NCBI GenBank assembly: GCA_002794785.1
Contig: NBBA01000006.1
Span: forward strand, 496,001-560,000
Reading direction: 5' to 3'
DNA length: 64,000 nt
DNA from: Coniferiporia sulphurascens
Taxonomy: Eukaryota; Basidiomycota; Agaricomycetes; Hymenochaetales; Hymenochaetaceae
Position numbers and translations under genes: made by a program. Positions 11,597 to 22,316 of the stretch are shown one piece after another. Positions within the stretch are counted from its first letter, which is position 1. The number at the start of each line of letters is the position of its first letter. The notes beneath the pieces are model-generated. The model was not told where the DNA came from and did no database searches. It was given only the letters and a program-made list of their open reading frames with translations.

Positions 11597-12301
11597 TCTT
11601 CTTTCCTTTTTTGTCTGTCTCCGATCCTTTTTCCTTTTCTGACTGTTCCTTTCATGTTTCCCTTTTAAGCATGATCATTGTTCCTTGATCTCCTTTAGTA
11701 CAAATGTCTCATTCTGACTTGTGACTGTCCCTTTTGGTAATACCTTCACATGACACCCCAGCCCTATAAGTAGTTGACCCAAACATTATTGTTTCCTGTT
11801 CTTCTCCTCTACTTACTGTCATGTTGACTTAGGTATTTACCTGTATGGTCCTCTCTGTTTGAGCAATCTATTTACTGTTGTGTTGACTTAGTGTTGCACA
11901 TGATCTGAACATAGTCCCTCTGAGCCCCTCCTCTCAGATTACTAGGTGTTCCCTTCTCACTAGTCAATGTTTCATCAATCTCTTTGGGGGCCCTGTCAAG
12001 TTATTCCTGGCCACCACCTAACATGTGGACAGCTAGAAATGGGTCACATTTAGTGGTCTTAGTAGTTGCATGATTGTATTTCTTAGAGAGACCTCTCACA
12101 TCAGCCTGACTGGCAGTTCCCTCACACTAAAGCAAGAAAATAAGAGTATGAATGTCAGCAAAAGAACACACAAGAGGTTGTTGCTTCTTAAGAGTGTGTC
12201 AGACAGAATTTAAAGAACTCCCCACAGAGGATACAAAACAAACATATATTTTCAAAACACATTATTGAAAGTGACAAACAAAATGCACATACAGTTTCTA
12301 A

Positions 12302-15040
12302 CTACTCAACTCCCAACTCCTTCAATGACATGATAGCATCTTCATATGATTTCTGTACTATACCAGGACAAACAGACATATATCTTTCTAATATATCCAC
12401 ACTCTCCTTGAGATGTACCACTGCCTCATCTTTACTCCCAGCTTGTTTAAGGATGTCACCAAAAGTTTCCAGTGCATTACCAAGACCTGGTTCATATGTC
12501 TTTGGGGACCCAAGAGTGAGTTTCCTGTAGAGTTGTACTGCCTCCTGGATGGCATCTATAGCTTTCTGGTGCTCCCAAACATTAGACAAGCAGTCAGACA
12601 AACTGTTTAAAGAGCTAGCCAGGTCTTTTTCAAACACCTCTGGGCTTCTCTCAGCAAGCTTCCTCCTGAGATGTACTGCCTCCTGACTGGCATCTATAGC
12701 CTTCTGGTGCTCCCCAATATCAGACAAGTGGTTAGACAAATTATTTAAAGACCTGGCCAGGTCTTTCCCAAACACCTCTGGGCTTCTCTCAGCAAGCTTC
12801 CTTCTGAGCTGTACTGCCTCCTGGATGGCATCTACAGCTTTCTGGTGCTCCCCAATATCAGACAAGTGGTTAGATAAATTGTTTAAAGACCTAGCTAGGA
12901 ATTTTTCAAACACCTCTGGGCTTCTCTCAGCAAGCTTCCTCCTAAGCTGTACTGCTGCCTGGCTGGCATCTATTGCTTTTTGGTGCTCCCCAATATCAGA
13001 CAAATGGTTAGACAAATTGTTTAAAGAGCCAGCCAGGTCTTTTTCAAACAACTCTGGGCTTCTCTCAGCAAGCTTTTTGTAGAGATGCACTGCCTCCTGG
13101 ATGGCATCTATGGCTTTCTGGTGCTCCCCAATATTAGACAAGTGGTTAGATAAATTGTTTAAAGAGTCAGCCAGGTATTTTTCAAACATCCCTGGGCTTC
13201 TCTTGGTGAGCTTCCTGTATAGCTGCACTGCTTCCTGGACAGCATCTATGGCCTTCTGGTGCTCCCCAGTATCAGACAAGCAGTCAGACAAACTGTTTAA
13301 AGAGCTAGCCAGGTCTTTTTCAAACACCTCTGGGCTTCTCTCAGCAAGCTTCCTCCTGAGATGTACTGCCTCCTGACTGGCATCTATGGCCTTCCGGTGC
13401 TCCCCAATATCAGACAAGCGGCTTGACAGGTTGTTTAAAGAGTCAGCCAGGTCTTTTTCAAATACCTCTGGGATCCTCTCAGCAAGCTTTTTGTAGAGCT
13501 GCACTGCTTCCTGGATGGCATCCATAGCCTTCTGGTGCTCCCCAATATCAGACAAGCAGAGGGACATATTGTTTAAAGAGCTAGCCAGGTCTGGCTGAAA
13601 CACCCCTGGGCTTCTCTCAGCAAGCTTCCTGTATAGCTGCACTGCTTCCTGGACAGCATCTATGGCCTTCTGGTGCTCCCCAGTATCAGACAAGTGGTTA
13701 GACAGATTGCTTAAAGAGTCAGCCAGGTCTTTTTCAAACACCTCTGGGCTTCTCAGAGTAAGCTTCCTGTATAGCTGCAACGCTTCCTGAGTTGCATCTA
13801 ATGCTTCCTGGTGTTTACCCATCGCAGATAAATGAACAGACACATTATACAGTGCCATGGCAAGCTCTGACTCAAAAAATGCAGGATTCCATTCTGAGAG
13901 TCGTCTGGCGATGGAATAACACATTTGGGAAAGGAGAAGTGCATCGCTTCTAAGACCCAAAGACATCCCCAAGATATTCGAGAGCCTAGATGCTCTGTGG
14001 AACCATGTAATCGCAGACATCTCAGAGTCTTTCTTCCTGAGAACGTCGAGCAGAAAGTACGTCTCCTGTATGGCACTAGATCTATCCCCAACCGGGTCCT
14101 TAAATATAGGACGAAACGTCTCAGAGCCAGAGGATTCGTAGCCATCTGGAGGAGCTGCCCTCTCAGCACGAAACATCTCATTGTTGATCTCCAAAGCAGC
14201 AGGAAGGGCTTTTACTTTAACAGACAAAATCCTATGCTCCGCTTCCTTCTCCTCGTCGACATCGCCAAGCTCCTATAAATGACCATATTAGTGTAAAGTA
14301 CATCCCGTACCAGCAATGTGCGTACAAGAGTCGCTTTGCGAAGAGCTTGCTTCTTTTCGCCAGTCGACATGGCATCTGTCCCGAAGAGGGCTCCTGCCTG
14401 AGCTGGGTCCTCCTGAGCCGCAGAGATCCGTGCATCTAGAGACTCCTGCAGCACCGCCCCATCCTTTTCCACACCGAGGGCAGCAATACTAATGCTGTTA
14501 CTAATGCCATTTGCAGCCTCCATAATAAATACTAAGTGTGCTGTCCATGTTCGTGGAGGCGGAACACTCACCAAGAATCTTGTATAAGCACGATCCACCT
14601 CTTTCCGAATCTCCTCAATCTGCTGCGCGATATCGTCGGCGCTAAATACTCGAGCCTTCATACGCTTAACATAGCCCCCAAAACCAGACTTAGTCTTGTA
14701 GATCTTGTCGCAATCATACATCAGTTCATGGAGGTTACTAGTTGACGGATATCAGGGATTTTTTAAAGAAATTATGCGGAAGTTGAATACCTCTGCAACA
14801 TGATAATATCCTTGTCTAGCATCGGCAGGCTATCGCTGATGCGACCCTTACGAATTTCCTCGAGATTTTGGATATCATCGACAAGTCGGACGGATGCCCT
14901 GAGAAGGTTCTTCTTGTTCTTGCCATTCTGTCAAAATTATGTTTAGCGCTGTCCGCAGATAATCGGGTGCGGTGACAAACCTTGTCTACCAAGTCCTTGA
15001 TTTTCATTGCAACAGATAAGGCAGTGGTAGCGTAATCCAT
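12302..15040 (-). CDS. TPR1: helical N-terminal domain plus 46-residue TPR-type repeats (possible NLR-like / cell-death protein)
   Basis: Four exons: 14981-15040, 14791-14927, 14326-14737, 12302-14272; all three introns are exactly 53 nt; 859 residues. The start ATG 15040 gives MDYATTALSVAMKIK. Residues 1-200 look like an all-helical bundle (DDIQNLEEI, KARVFSADDIAQQIEEI); the pattern recalls the MLKL/HeLo-like N-terminal domains of fungal immune proteins, which is inference. From about residue 338 come ten near-identical 46-residue repeats (consensus DLASLNNLSNHLSDIGEHQK, then AIDAIQEAVQLYRKLAERSP, then EVFEK), related to kinesin-light-chain TPRs, then one degenerate unit. There is no NB-ARC or NACHT domain between. 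The high repeat identity suggests ongoing repeat exchange. Paralogue: 31967-34716. Confidence 0.85.
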
Positions 15041-15640
15041 ATTCGTTTACGAGCTAGGAGAGAACGTTCAACCAGAGAAACTGGCACCATAGCGGGACAT
15101 TACCTTTGTGATACAAGGTACGCGTAGACAGTGCAGAGAGACGCCAAAATTAAGAATTCAAGACTATCGGATTAAGGAGACCTGCCAGCGACGACTAACA
15201 CGTACAGAGACAAAAGTTCTGCTCAAAATTTCAGTTCGGTTGACGGACTAAGAGTTAATAAGGAGCACGAGAGCCTCGGGGTTGGGCACAAGATGCGGAG
15301 ATCGGACCGCTCGGGGAAGCACTGCGGGGATTGGGTAAGCGGGTCTTCTCCTCAGTTCCCACGAATATCCGCGCGAAAGTAAATGACAGAATAGGAAAGT
15401 CGCGTATACGTGCCTGGTGCAACGAGAAATCACTTGATAACAAAGCCAGATTGAAACAGAACGTTGAGAATGGCCCAAGGATGCGATTGAAGGCTCTTGG
15501 TTGAGTTTGAGTACGACGACGAGCGCAGTGGTGGTAAAAAGCAAGATGGGTGATAGACGCCGGCATGCATCCTCGTGTATTGGCCCAGATTTAGCCAAGT
15601 TGAAACTCCGCCGGTAGCTCTACTCGTCACGTCGATTCTG
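15041..15640 (-). promoter_or_regulatory. Upstream region of TPR1, conserved with TPR2
   Basis: About 600 bp 5' of the start codon is conserved with 34717-35320, including gttcaacca near the start codon and a block that reads FSLHQAR.RD.PILSF on the minus strand in both copies. It may hold the promoter and 5' leader, or a further upstream exon. No TATA box was certain. Confidence 0.4.
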
Positions 15641-16939
15641 CTGATTTTATTCTAGCTGCACAATGAGTTCAAATATTCAAGACGGCGGTGGCACCAACGT
15701 ATACACCGATTCAGACTCGAGGAATATTGCTCGATAGGACTGGTAACGAAAGGACAGATGTCGTCAGCGGAACCATACAGGCGAGTACTGGTGCCCGTGT
15801 ACTGAGGATATTCGCTAAAGCAATACATTCATTATTACTGGCGGATAGACGCGTATCTACGCCCTGTTGAATCGACTGGTAGCCAAAGGGATATCTGCGC
15901 CGATCTCGGCCCGGCCATTACATCATCTCAAGTGTTAACTTGCACTTCGTCGATCCTTTCAGACGTGAACATCATCGCTGGTGCCTTCCACACCGCCACA
16001 TCCCGTGGCACAGCCATCGCCGCCAGCAATCCTTCTCAGGTTGGTGCTACTCAACCGTGTGTCGAAGTTCGAGCTCAAGGAGTTTGAAATATTTTTCGTA
16101 GTTTTTCTTTCACTACTTGTATGCGCTCGGTTTCCTTCGCGCGATTGTCTACTGGTTACAAGATATCTATGTTGGCATACGGATAGTATTTGCAAGCGCC
16201 ACAAATTGCTTAAAACCATACCACGAGGTGTTTGTCCCTGAAGTTCACTTGTGCCCGTGGGTGTGTACACAGTGCGGGCCTTAGATATTTGCCCGTCCAT
16301 TTTCACTTGGCATGTTTATTACCACATCTGAAAATAGTCATCATCTAACTCCATCCCTTCGATACAGGGGCATTATGCGAGATGAGCGAAGCCAATTTTC
16401 CTACTGGTTCACACTGTTTGTGGAGACATCTTCCGTCACTCGATGCAGCCAATCTGATATCGACCGGACTCTGGTTTTGCAGTACGTGTCCCTGCGAGTG
16501 AGCTTCTGAGTGACGGCGATATGGTCAATGATAAGGCTCATGATGTGTGATGGCAAGGCAAGTGTACTGCGCAAGAGTGGACATGGCAAGGGCATTGCTA
16601 ATCACAAGATGTTCACCTCGCTTGTCTTTACTATTGCACAACATGTCCATCTGTGCTCGATGAAATCAAGCCGTGTCGCGTCGCCTTCTGGTTCCGAAGA
16701 CGGCGACGGTGACAGCGACGGCAGGTTTACACTGAACACTATACTGGTTAGTGCACGTCTGTGGTCACTTCCTTTTTGACGTAGTAGGAACTTAATTTCA
16801 CCAGCAGTCGTGTTCGCACAATGAACAATTTACGTGATCCGTTTTTCGAAGACACGTGCGGATCGCCCCATCGAGATTTGTGTCTTACAATATCAATGAG
16901 TAGGATGACAGTAGCAAGACGCTTGGGGCATGGCATGCC
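15641..16939. other. Intergenic, little recognisable content
   Basis: Weak similarity to 35320-35560 continues to about 15870. Apart from the dispersed repeat at 16055-16225 I see no gene here. Short open frames are not conserved. Confidence 0.5.
16055..16225 (+). repeat. Dispersed repeat R, copy 1
   Basis: Similar sequences occur at about 21130-21300 and 48415-48575, all on the plus strand: gaagttc(g/a)agct.. then gagtttgaaat.ttttt.. then ttatctactggtta(c/g) then ttgcaag.gccacaaattgc. It could be a short non-autonomous element. The paralogous SDR unit without it suggests insertion (see copy 3). Confidence 0.55.
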
Positions 16940-17571
16940 GACAGATCTAGATACAGTACGCAACGTGTGTACGGGGAGTGGATAGGAGAGAGGCGAGCTG
17001 GCACAAACCAGTCCTATGGCGTTATTACTTGTTTGCCCAATGCTGTTGGTCCAATATCCTACATCATGAGCAAATCTCTCCTCAACCTCCCCGTGTCTTT
17101 TCTGTCTGCTGAGTTTCTGTCCCCCCCTCGCTGTGTGTTGACTGTCAAATCAGGCAGAATGCAAAGACGAGCATTCTCGAGTGCAACGAGCTCTGCATCG
17201 AGGTCTACCGTCTACCTCTTCCTTTTCAGCCCCCTTAAAGGACTGAGCTCCCTCTCTACGAGGCAGCTTGTAATATTCACCACGATTGATGACTTCGCCT
17301 TTGCGAAAATGGAGAATACAAACCGTACGAACAGAGGTTTTGTCTCTGGGCTGCACTGCAGTCAGGCATCACCCACGTCCATAAAGGCACTTGTACATAT
17401 CAGGCAGCTTGTGCCGCTCTTCCACAGAAAAGGAGTTATAAACAGCACTCAAATGATCGTAGACTTTGCGGTCCCGGTTGCCAAAATATTTTTCATACAC
17501 CCTCGAGGCATGCCTTTTGTGGAGTTGCTCCATGTGCCTGCTCTTTGCGAACCTGCCATTTGTTTGGTTAA
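16940..17571 (-). pseudogene. Family X relic, copy B, main piece
   Basis: Minus-strand frame 17584-17369 reads GRFAKSRHMEQLHKRHASRV..YGRG and includes FSVEERHKLPDMYKCLYGRG, matching FSVQERPKLEEMYEHLCGRG of the intact gene at 42978-44830. About 16950-17280 continues as in copy A. This copy holds the uninterrupted target site of Copia element 1 at about 17250-17310. Further pieces of copy B lie at 17739-17828, 19506-19697, 20312-20389 and 20929-21125, separated by insertions. Confidence 0.7.
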
Positions 17572-17738
17572 CAATATTGGACAATAAAACCCATCTTGGG
17601 TCTTGGAATGTGCGAATAACTAGTTATCACAAGCTATGAGAGGCCAAGGCCAAGGGCACATAACTAGTTATATTACAAGCTGCATAACTAGTTATGTCCC
17701 TATCCACATGTCATGGCCAGCATTTTTGTCCAATATTG
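17572..17738. mobile_element. Small TIR element (MITE-like), 167 bp
   Basis: It is bounded by inverted repeats CAATATTGGACAA at the left and TTGTCCAATATTG at the right. Inside are three copies of the palindrome ATAACTAGTTAT or near variants. It is absent at this point from family X copy A. No clear target duplication was found, so the family is unknown. Confidence 0.5.
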
Positions 17739-17828
17739 ACAACCATATGTTTGTGGTGATTTGGTTTACTGGAGCATCTTTGGCTAGACAGACAGCACAG
17801 GGTGCGATTCTGTGGTTTACCAGCTTGT

Positions 17829-19074
17829 TGTTAGTAAATTGATGAAAATCGTGATCGCTGGATCAACGGATTATCAAGATTGACATGGCAAGACCTGTAA
17901 CTCTAATCGATACCAGGAATCTATGTCAACGCTGTAAAGATGCAGATCAAGTAGCATGGAAAGCATTTAATATTGCATGTGCAACAGTAGGACAGAATGC
18001 AGGATATGACAATTGTCAAATTACATTCGATCATACTACAAGGGAACAACAAGTGGCGGAAAGGCTAGAAGTAATAATTGAACATAGAGCGACTATGTTC
18101 TCATATCAATTGAATAGATATGTAATCAGCGCTTACACAGGAATCAAGATTTATAATCAGCCACATAATGAATTATGTTATCAAAGGGCGGTTATTACAT
18201 CAACTGATTATGCAGAAGCGGCACACCAAGTAGTTCACACTATCAATAAACAATTACAAGAACAACTATTCACATATAAAGCCAACTTCATAGCCAAAGG
18301 ACACACAACAGTAGATCGGAAGGAACCAAATCTAAGACAGGAGTTAGTACCAATAGATAAAGAGATTATAATACAGTGGTTCAATGATGAACCTTCGTAC
18401 AGAGTCACACCAGGATATAGCAGGATAACAAATATAAACGCTATAGGACCTGAAGTGCTCTTTATGCCAGTAGACAATAGGACACCAGAACGAACCCCTT
18501 TTAATGATATTATGGAAGGTATGACTCAATCTTAGTCTACGGTAATAAGTAACAAGCTACAACAAGATAAGATTAAGAAGGCTAGCATAATTGCTGAGCC
18601 ACACAAGTATATCTAAGCGTTCGGCTAAGAATAGCCGATGGAAGCATGGCAATCAATTAGAAGACACAATTGATGGGAGTCAAGTATAGCGTATCGCACA
18701 GCAGAACTGATTAGGAAATAAAGAGAAGCATCATAGGTATAGTAGTATCCAAGAATGGTTAACTCAGGTATTATATTGTATGACTCGATGGAAACTCAAG
18801 GAAGGTTCTGGTATAAGATAAAGATAGCACGGTAGGTTGTAGAATGTACTGGAATATTTTACTGACTCATAAGAAGCTAAGAATAGTAAATAGCATGTAC
18901 AGGATTGTACCAGAACATTCTTATGACTTATAAAGCGAGAGTAGTATGTTGTAGTATCTACCGGAACATAGTAAATAGACTACAACATGTAGGGTATAAA
19001 AGCCCAACATAAAATTGCAGTAAAAAGCAGTTTAATTCATCTCTTGTCTCTTACCACCATCATCAGCTCTAACA
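17829..19074 (+). mobile_element. LTR-like element U1 carrying an ORF
   Basis: It begins TGTTAGTAAATTGATGAA, like element U2 at 30132 (TGTTAGGAATTGATGAA), and ends near CTAACA at 19074. An ORF fills the first half. A TATA box (GGTATAAAAG at about 18992) followed by CAGTTTAATTCA lies near the right end, as in U2 (GTATATAAGG at about 31403, then CAGTTTAATTCA). The layout (TG..CA ends, promoter near the 3' end) looks like a long solo LTR. No target duplication was found, and part of family X copy B is missing here, so the limits are uncertain. Confidence 0.5.
17885..18535 (+). CDS. Unknown protein encoded in element U1 (216 aa)
   Basis: The intact frame begins MARPVTLIDTRNLCQRC. A decayed homologue lies in U2 at about 30300-30880. 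Shared segments are TLIDTRNLCQRC / TLDTSRLC*C (with a CxxC-type pair), WKAFN / WEAFN, AGYDNCQITFDH / AGYTNCQVTTDH, and VTPGYSRITNIN..DNRTPERTPF / PPTGYTRHIARIN..NDRTPTERYP. No known domain is recognised. It is not Gag, protease, integrase or reverse transcriptase. Conservation of the frame between two diverged elements suggests it was once translated. No function is assigned. Confidence 0.6.
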   Translation: MARPVTLIDTRNLCQRCKDADQVAWKAFNIACATVGQNAGYDNCQITFDHTTREQQVAERLEVIIEHRATMFSYQLNRYVISAYTGIKIYNQPHNELCYQRAVITSTDYAEAAHQVVHTINKQLQEQLFTYKANFIAKGHTTVDRKEPNLRQELVPIDKEIIIQWFNDEPSYRVTPGYSRITNINAIGPEVLFMPVDNRTPERTPFNDIMEGMTQS

Positions 19075-19084
19075 CTCTAGCAAG

Positions 19085-19505
19085 TGAAGGGTAACAAGCC
19101 TACCCTAAACTAACTAGTATTACTGTGTGAATCTGTTATCACTTGTTTCAATCCCTTACTCAGGGAGCGAATCTAACACCAAGGACTAGTAGACTGGCAG
19201 AATGGTGACTGGTGACTTAATATCCCACAGAGGAGATAGTGATTGAGTAGGCTCTATTGAATGAAGAGCACAAGCTTAAGGCTTAGTGCTCTGAAAGCAA
19301 GTCCTTATATACATGTGTAGAAACCTATGGAACATGATGGAAGGCTGACTGAGTGAAGACAAGGGTCAGTCAGCATGGAAGGGAATAGAAACTGGTAGAA
19401 GAGTCTGACTGATCATGAGGCTAGGATCAGTCAGCGTACAAGATGGATCAGTCAGCAAAGATGACTGATGCTGATAAAGGTGATGAGTAAGGGAAATTTG
19501 TAACA
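19085..19505 (-). mobile_element. Solo LTR, second LTR family, 421 bp
   Basis: TG..CA ends and a 5-bp target duplication GCAAG (19080-19084 and 19506-19510); copy A reads gagcaagactatttc without the insert. On the minus strand it begins TGTTACAAATTTCCC and has a TATATAAGGA promoter and the AAGCCTTAAGCTTGTGCTCTT block shared with the Gypsy-family LTRs. It is therefore a related but distinct LTR family. Confidence 0.65.
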
Positions 19506-19697
19506 GCAAGACTATTTCATGGCCTATGAAGGCAGAGGCATCATAATGGAAATGGATATATGGCTTTGGAGTGCAGGGACCAGAAGTAGACAGGAAGGGC
19601 AGTAAAGATGGATGGTTCAGTCATCATGGCCAGGCCGCCATGTGTGTAGTCCCTTGCGACACTCACTGATGCTGCAGTGCTGTTGAATGGTGGCTTC
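19506..19697 (-). pseudogene. Family X relic, copy B, second piece
   Basis: It aligns with copy A at about 6188-6365 (gcaagactatttca.., gggcagtaaagatggatggt). It encodes, with breaks, the stretch around TSAF.GC and LP.Y of the family protein. It ends at the hAT-like insertion. Confidence 0.6.
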
Positions 19698-20311
19698 TAG
19701 GGCTCGGCACTGTACCTGTATTTACAGATTACGATACAGCCGTAAAGTGAGCCATAGCTGTAACATAACTGGCTTGGAGACAGACAATATGGCACTGTAA
19801 ATAACGGGCCGTACCTGTACACAAGTCCCAAAATAAAGCTGTATATGGCCGTAAGTATGGATACAGTGCTTGATCTGCATTTGAAGGTATTTACATATTT
19901 GTTTTTGATTTACTTACCATTTATAGACTTTTCTGAAGTAAATGTTAATTATAAGAGCTGTTATGTCAGCAACTGGTATGACTAATACCTAAAAAATAAT
20001 CTATTGAAAAGGGTAGCAGCCCTTGACACTCTAAGATAATGTTTCTAATGGAACTTTTTGGGTAGGAAATAGATGTTCTGAGGTCAGTATTACTAAAAAT
20101 AGGGTATACAAAGAATAAATTAAATTATTTAAACTATTTAACTTATTTATGTGCCGTAAACTGTACAAAGCTGTATACAGTGCCCAATAGGCCGCTCCAT
20201 ATTGTAAGACACAGGTAAGGCCCACAATTACGGCCATATTGTAACGGTCCATAACCGTACTCAGGCAGTCAAATACGGCCGTATCCATTTACGGTACGGC
20301 ACCGAGCCCTA
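19698..20311. mobile_element. hAT-like MITE, 614 bp
   Basis: It has a perfect 8-bp target duplication GTGGCTTC (19690-19697 and 20312-20319) and terminal inverted repeats TAGGGCTCGGCAC at the left / TAGGGCTCGGTGCCGTACC as the reverse complement of the right end. Subterminal acggccgta motifs occur at both ends. TAGGG-type tips and 8-bp duplications are typical of the hAT superfamily. No transposase frame is present, so it is non-autonomous. Copy A shows the empty site (gtcgacttcggta). Confidence 0.88.
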
Positions 20312-20389
20312 GTGGCTTCGGTAGTATGACTTTTTCCTCTATAATCTCAGTTCCTTCTGGTGAGGCTGCTGTGCATCAGGGAGGACTGT

Positions 20390-20928
20390 TGTTAAGCTCA
20401 GCTGGATGTGGGTGGTTGACAACAGGGCTTCCTGAAGTCAGGTAACTGAGTGATTGGTGACAGTGCTTCCTGATGCTGTTAACAAGGTTGATCAATGAAG
20501 GGGCTTCCTGATTGTCGATGATACATGATGTCTTCTTAGTAGAGTCGGGTTACAACAAAGTAGCTGATGACTAGGTAGAGCACACAGTAACTGGTGAGGT
20601 GCATATAATGGGCTTGTATGAACAAAGAGCACAAGCTTAAGGCTTGTGCGACCTAAGTTACATGCTTATATACTACTCTATGTGTTTGCTACTGTTTGTA
20701 GTTAACTACAGTGGTGTTTGACCATGGAAGGTCATGGAAGTCCATAGAACATACATGAGTAAGCAAAGTGCAACATGATGGCACAATATGGTGTCATCAT
20801 GGAACCTTATGGAATGTCATGGAGCAAGGATGAGTAATAAAGAGAAATGGGGGAGTTATGCTGACTGATGATGATGAAGAGGAAGTGAGTCAGCATAAAT
20901 AAGGGAAAACAAAGGAAAAAACATAACA
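20390..20928 (-). mobile_element. Solo LTR, Gypsy family G, 539 bp
   Basis: Perfect 5-bp target duplication ACTGT (20385-20389 and 20929-20933) and TG..CA ends. It belongs to the LTR family of the Gypsy element at 22317-30131, in reverse orientation. It is a recombination remnant inside family X copy B; copy A shows the empty site (gggatgactgtgaagtcg). Confidence 0.9.
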
Positions 20929-21129
20929 ACTGTGAAGTCGTGTCAATTTGCACATTGAAGGCATATAATCGGGCGGTGCATCATACAGTCACCTTCTCTT
21001 TCTCCACTTTTGGGGTCTATTCCTGTGCCAGTGGGTGGCTCAGCATTGCTGTTGATGCACAAGGCCTATTGCGACAATGTCATTCTCTGTGTCCTAGTTC
21101 GAAGTGAAGGCATAATTGTCCTTAAAAGT

Positions 21130-21300
21130 GTTGAAGTTCAAGCTTGATGCCGAAATGGCGTCGGAGTTTGAAATCTTTTTCATAGTTTTTTCACTGCTTG
21201 TATGTGCTCAGTTTCCCTCATGCAATTATCTACTGGTTACAAGATATCTATGTTTGTGTACAGAAAGCATTTGCAAGTGCCACAAATTGCTGAAAACCAA
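21130..21300 (+). repeat. Dispersed repeat R, copy 2
   Basis: It matches 16055-16225 and 48415-48575. It abuts the right end of family X copy B, so it may mark a junction between mobile sequences. Confidence 0.5.
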
Positions 21301-21499
21301 CATAATCATGCATATCATAACCAGTTGGCTGGCTGTTTTCAGGTGACAGGCTGTCCCTGGCTGATTCTTTACACTCATTGGTGACTGGCAGAAGTTTTGA
21401 CTAGGTGTTGGAACTTGCTTCAAAAATCTTGCTGCTTGACTCTATACTCACCCTCAACTCTATTTTGTTGCTGCTGTTGCTGTTTCCCAGGTTGTGGTC

Positions 21500-22305
21500 A
21501 TGTCTGACAATGAAAACAAAACAAGCAAGTCCAGCCAGTTCCCATGGCTAAATGACACAAACTATGGAGAGTGGGCTATGTGTATGGAGGCAGTGTTGAT
21601 CAGGAAGGGATTGCTTGGTATGGTTGAGTTAAAGGTTGAGGCTGATGGAAAAATGGAGGTGGAATTCGAGGCAGAGTTTGCAAAAGCAAAAACAAAGCAC
21701 CCAAAGACAAAAATGGCAGAGGTATGTGTGGCCATGATCAAAAAGGCCAAGAAGTCACAGTTTGCACATATGTGTGACCATGACCTGCTGGTGATATGGG
21801 AGACTTTTGAAAAAGTCCACTGGGCATGGGGTTTGGCAACTTGGCTTGCCTTACAAAGAAAAATGCTATCACCTATGAAGGAAGGGGAGTCTATGCAAGG
21901 ATGGATTGGGAAGATAAAAGGTCTGGTTTGGGACCTGGAAGAAATTGGTGTCAAAGTGGACAATGAAGACATTATTCTCATGCTCATGATGGGCCTAGAC
22001 AGTTTGTACAACTCATTTGTGATCTCACTCAATTCCAACCCCACCCAATGATCTTACTCTTGAGTTTGTGATCAACTGCTTGCTCAATGAAGATGCATGT
22101 TGTGGGGGAAGGGAAGAAGTGATAAAGGCAGAGAATGCCAAGGTGGCACAATCTGTAAAGAGGACAGGGGGGTGCCCACAGCTGTTGGCACTGCGGGAAG
22201 GAGGGGCACATCCATGTGTTTTGCACAGAAAGGCCAAAAATGAAAAAAAATTGAGGACCAGGATGAATTGGCACTTTTTTTGTCTGCTGATAACCTTTAA
22301 TTCTC
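21500..22305 (+). pseudogene. Copia-type Gag fragment (UBN2 Gag plus CCHC knuckle)
   Basis: ATG 21500 opens MSDNENKTSKSSQFPWLND; typical UBN2/DUF4219-type Gag features follow (YGEWAMCMEAVL, then a helical part ending MLMMGLDSLYNSF). A frameshift near 22050 is followed by a zinc knuckle CWHCGKEGHIHVFC at about 22182-22223. No protease or pol follows. The leader at about 21433-21465 (cttgactctat..cctcaactctat) resembles the 3' end of element U2 near 31506, so it may belong to the same element family. It is cut on the right by the Gypsy LTR at 22317. Confidence 0.65.
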
Positions 22306-22316
22306 AGGGGGGGCAG

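Larger units (their letters stand above)
12083..15640. repeat. Segmental duplication, copy 1 (contains TPR1)
   Basis: From gagacctctcacatcagcctg at about 12083 the sequence is colinear with 31766 onward: the 3' flank, all four exons and three introns of the TPR gene, and about 600 bp of upstream DNA. Differences are the number of 138-bp repeats (10 against 6), the solo LTR in copy 2, and scattered substitutions. Similarity weakens beyond about 15640 / 35320. Confidence 0.85.

Noticed and set aside
12564..13800. Regular 138-bp repeats that could suggest a CRISPR-like or satellite array
   Set aside because: The period is a multiple of three, the frame is open throughout and the units encode TPR-type repeats; it is coding.
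15248..15630. Overlapping minus-strand frames upstream of TPR1 as a separate gene
   Set aside because: Conserved with the TPR2 upstream region but without consistent start, stop or frame; treated as upstream region.
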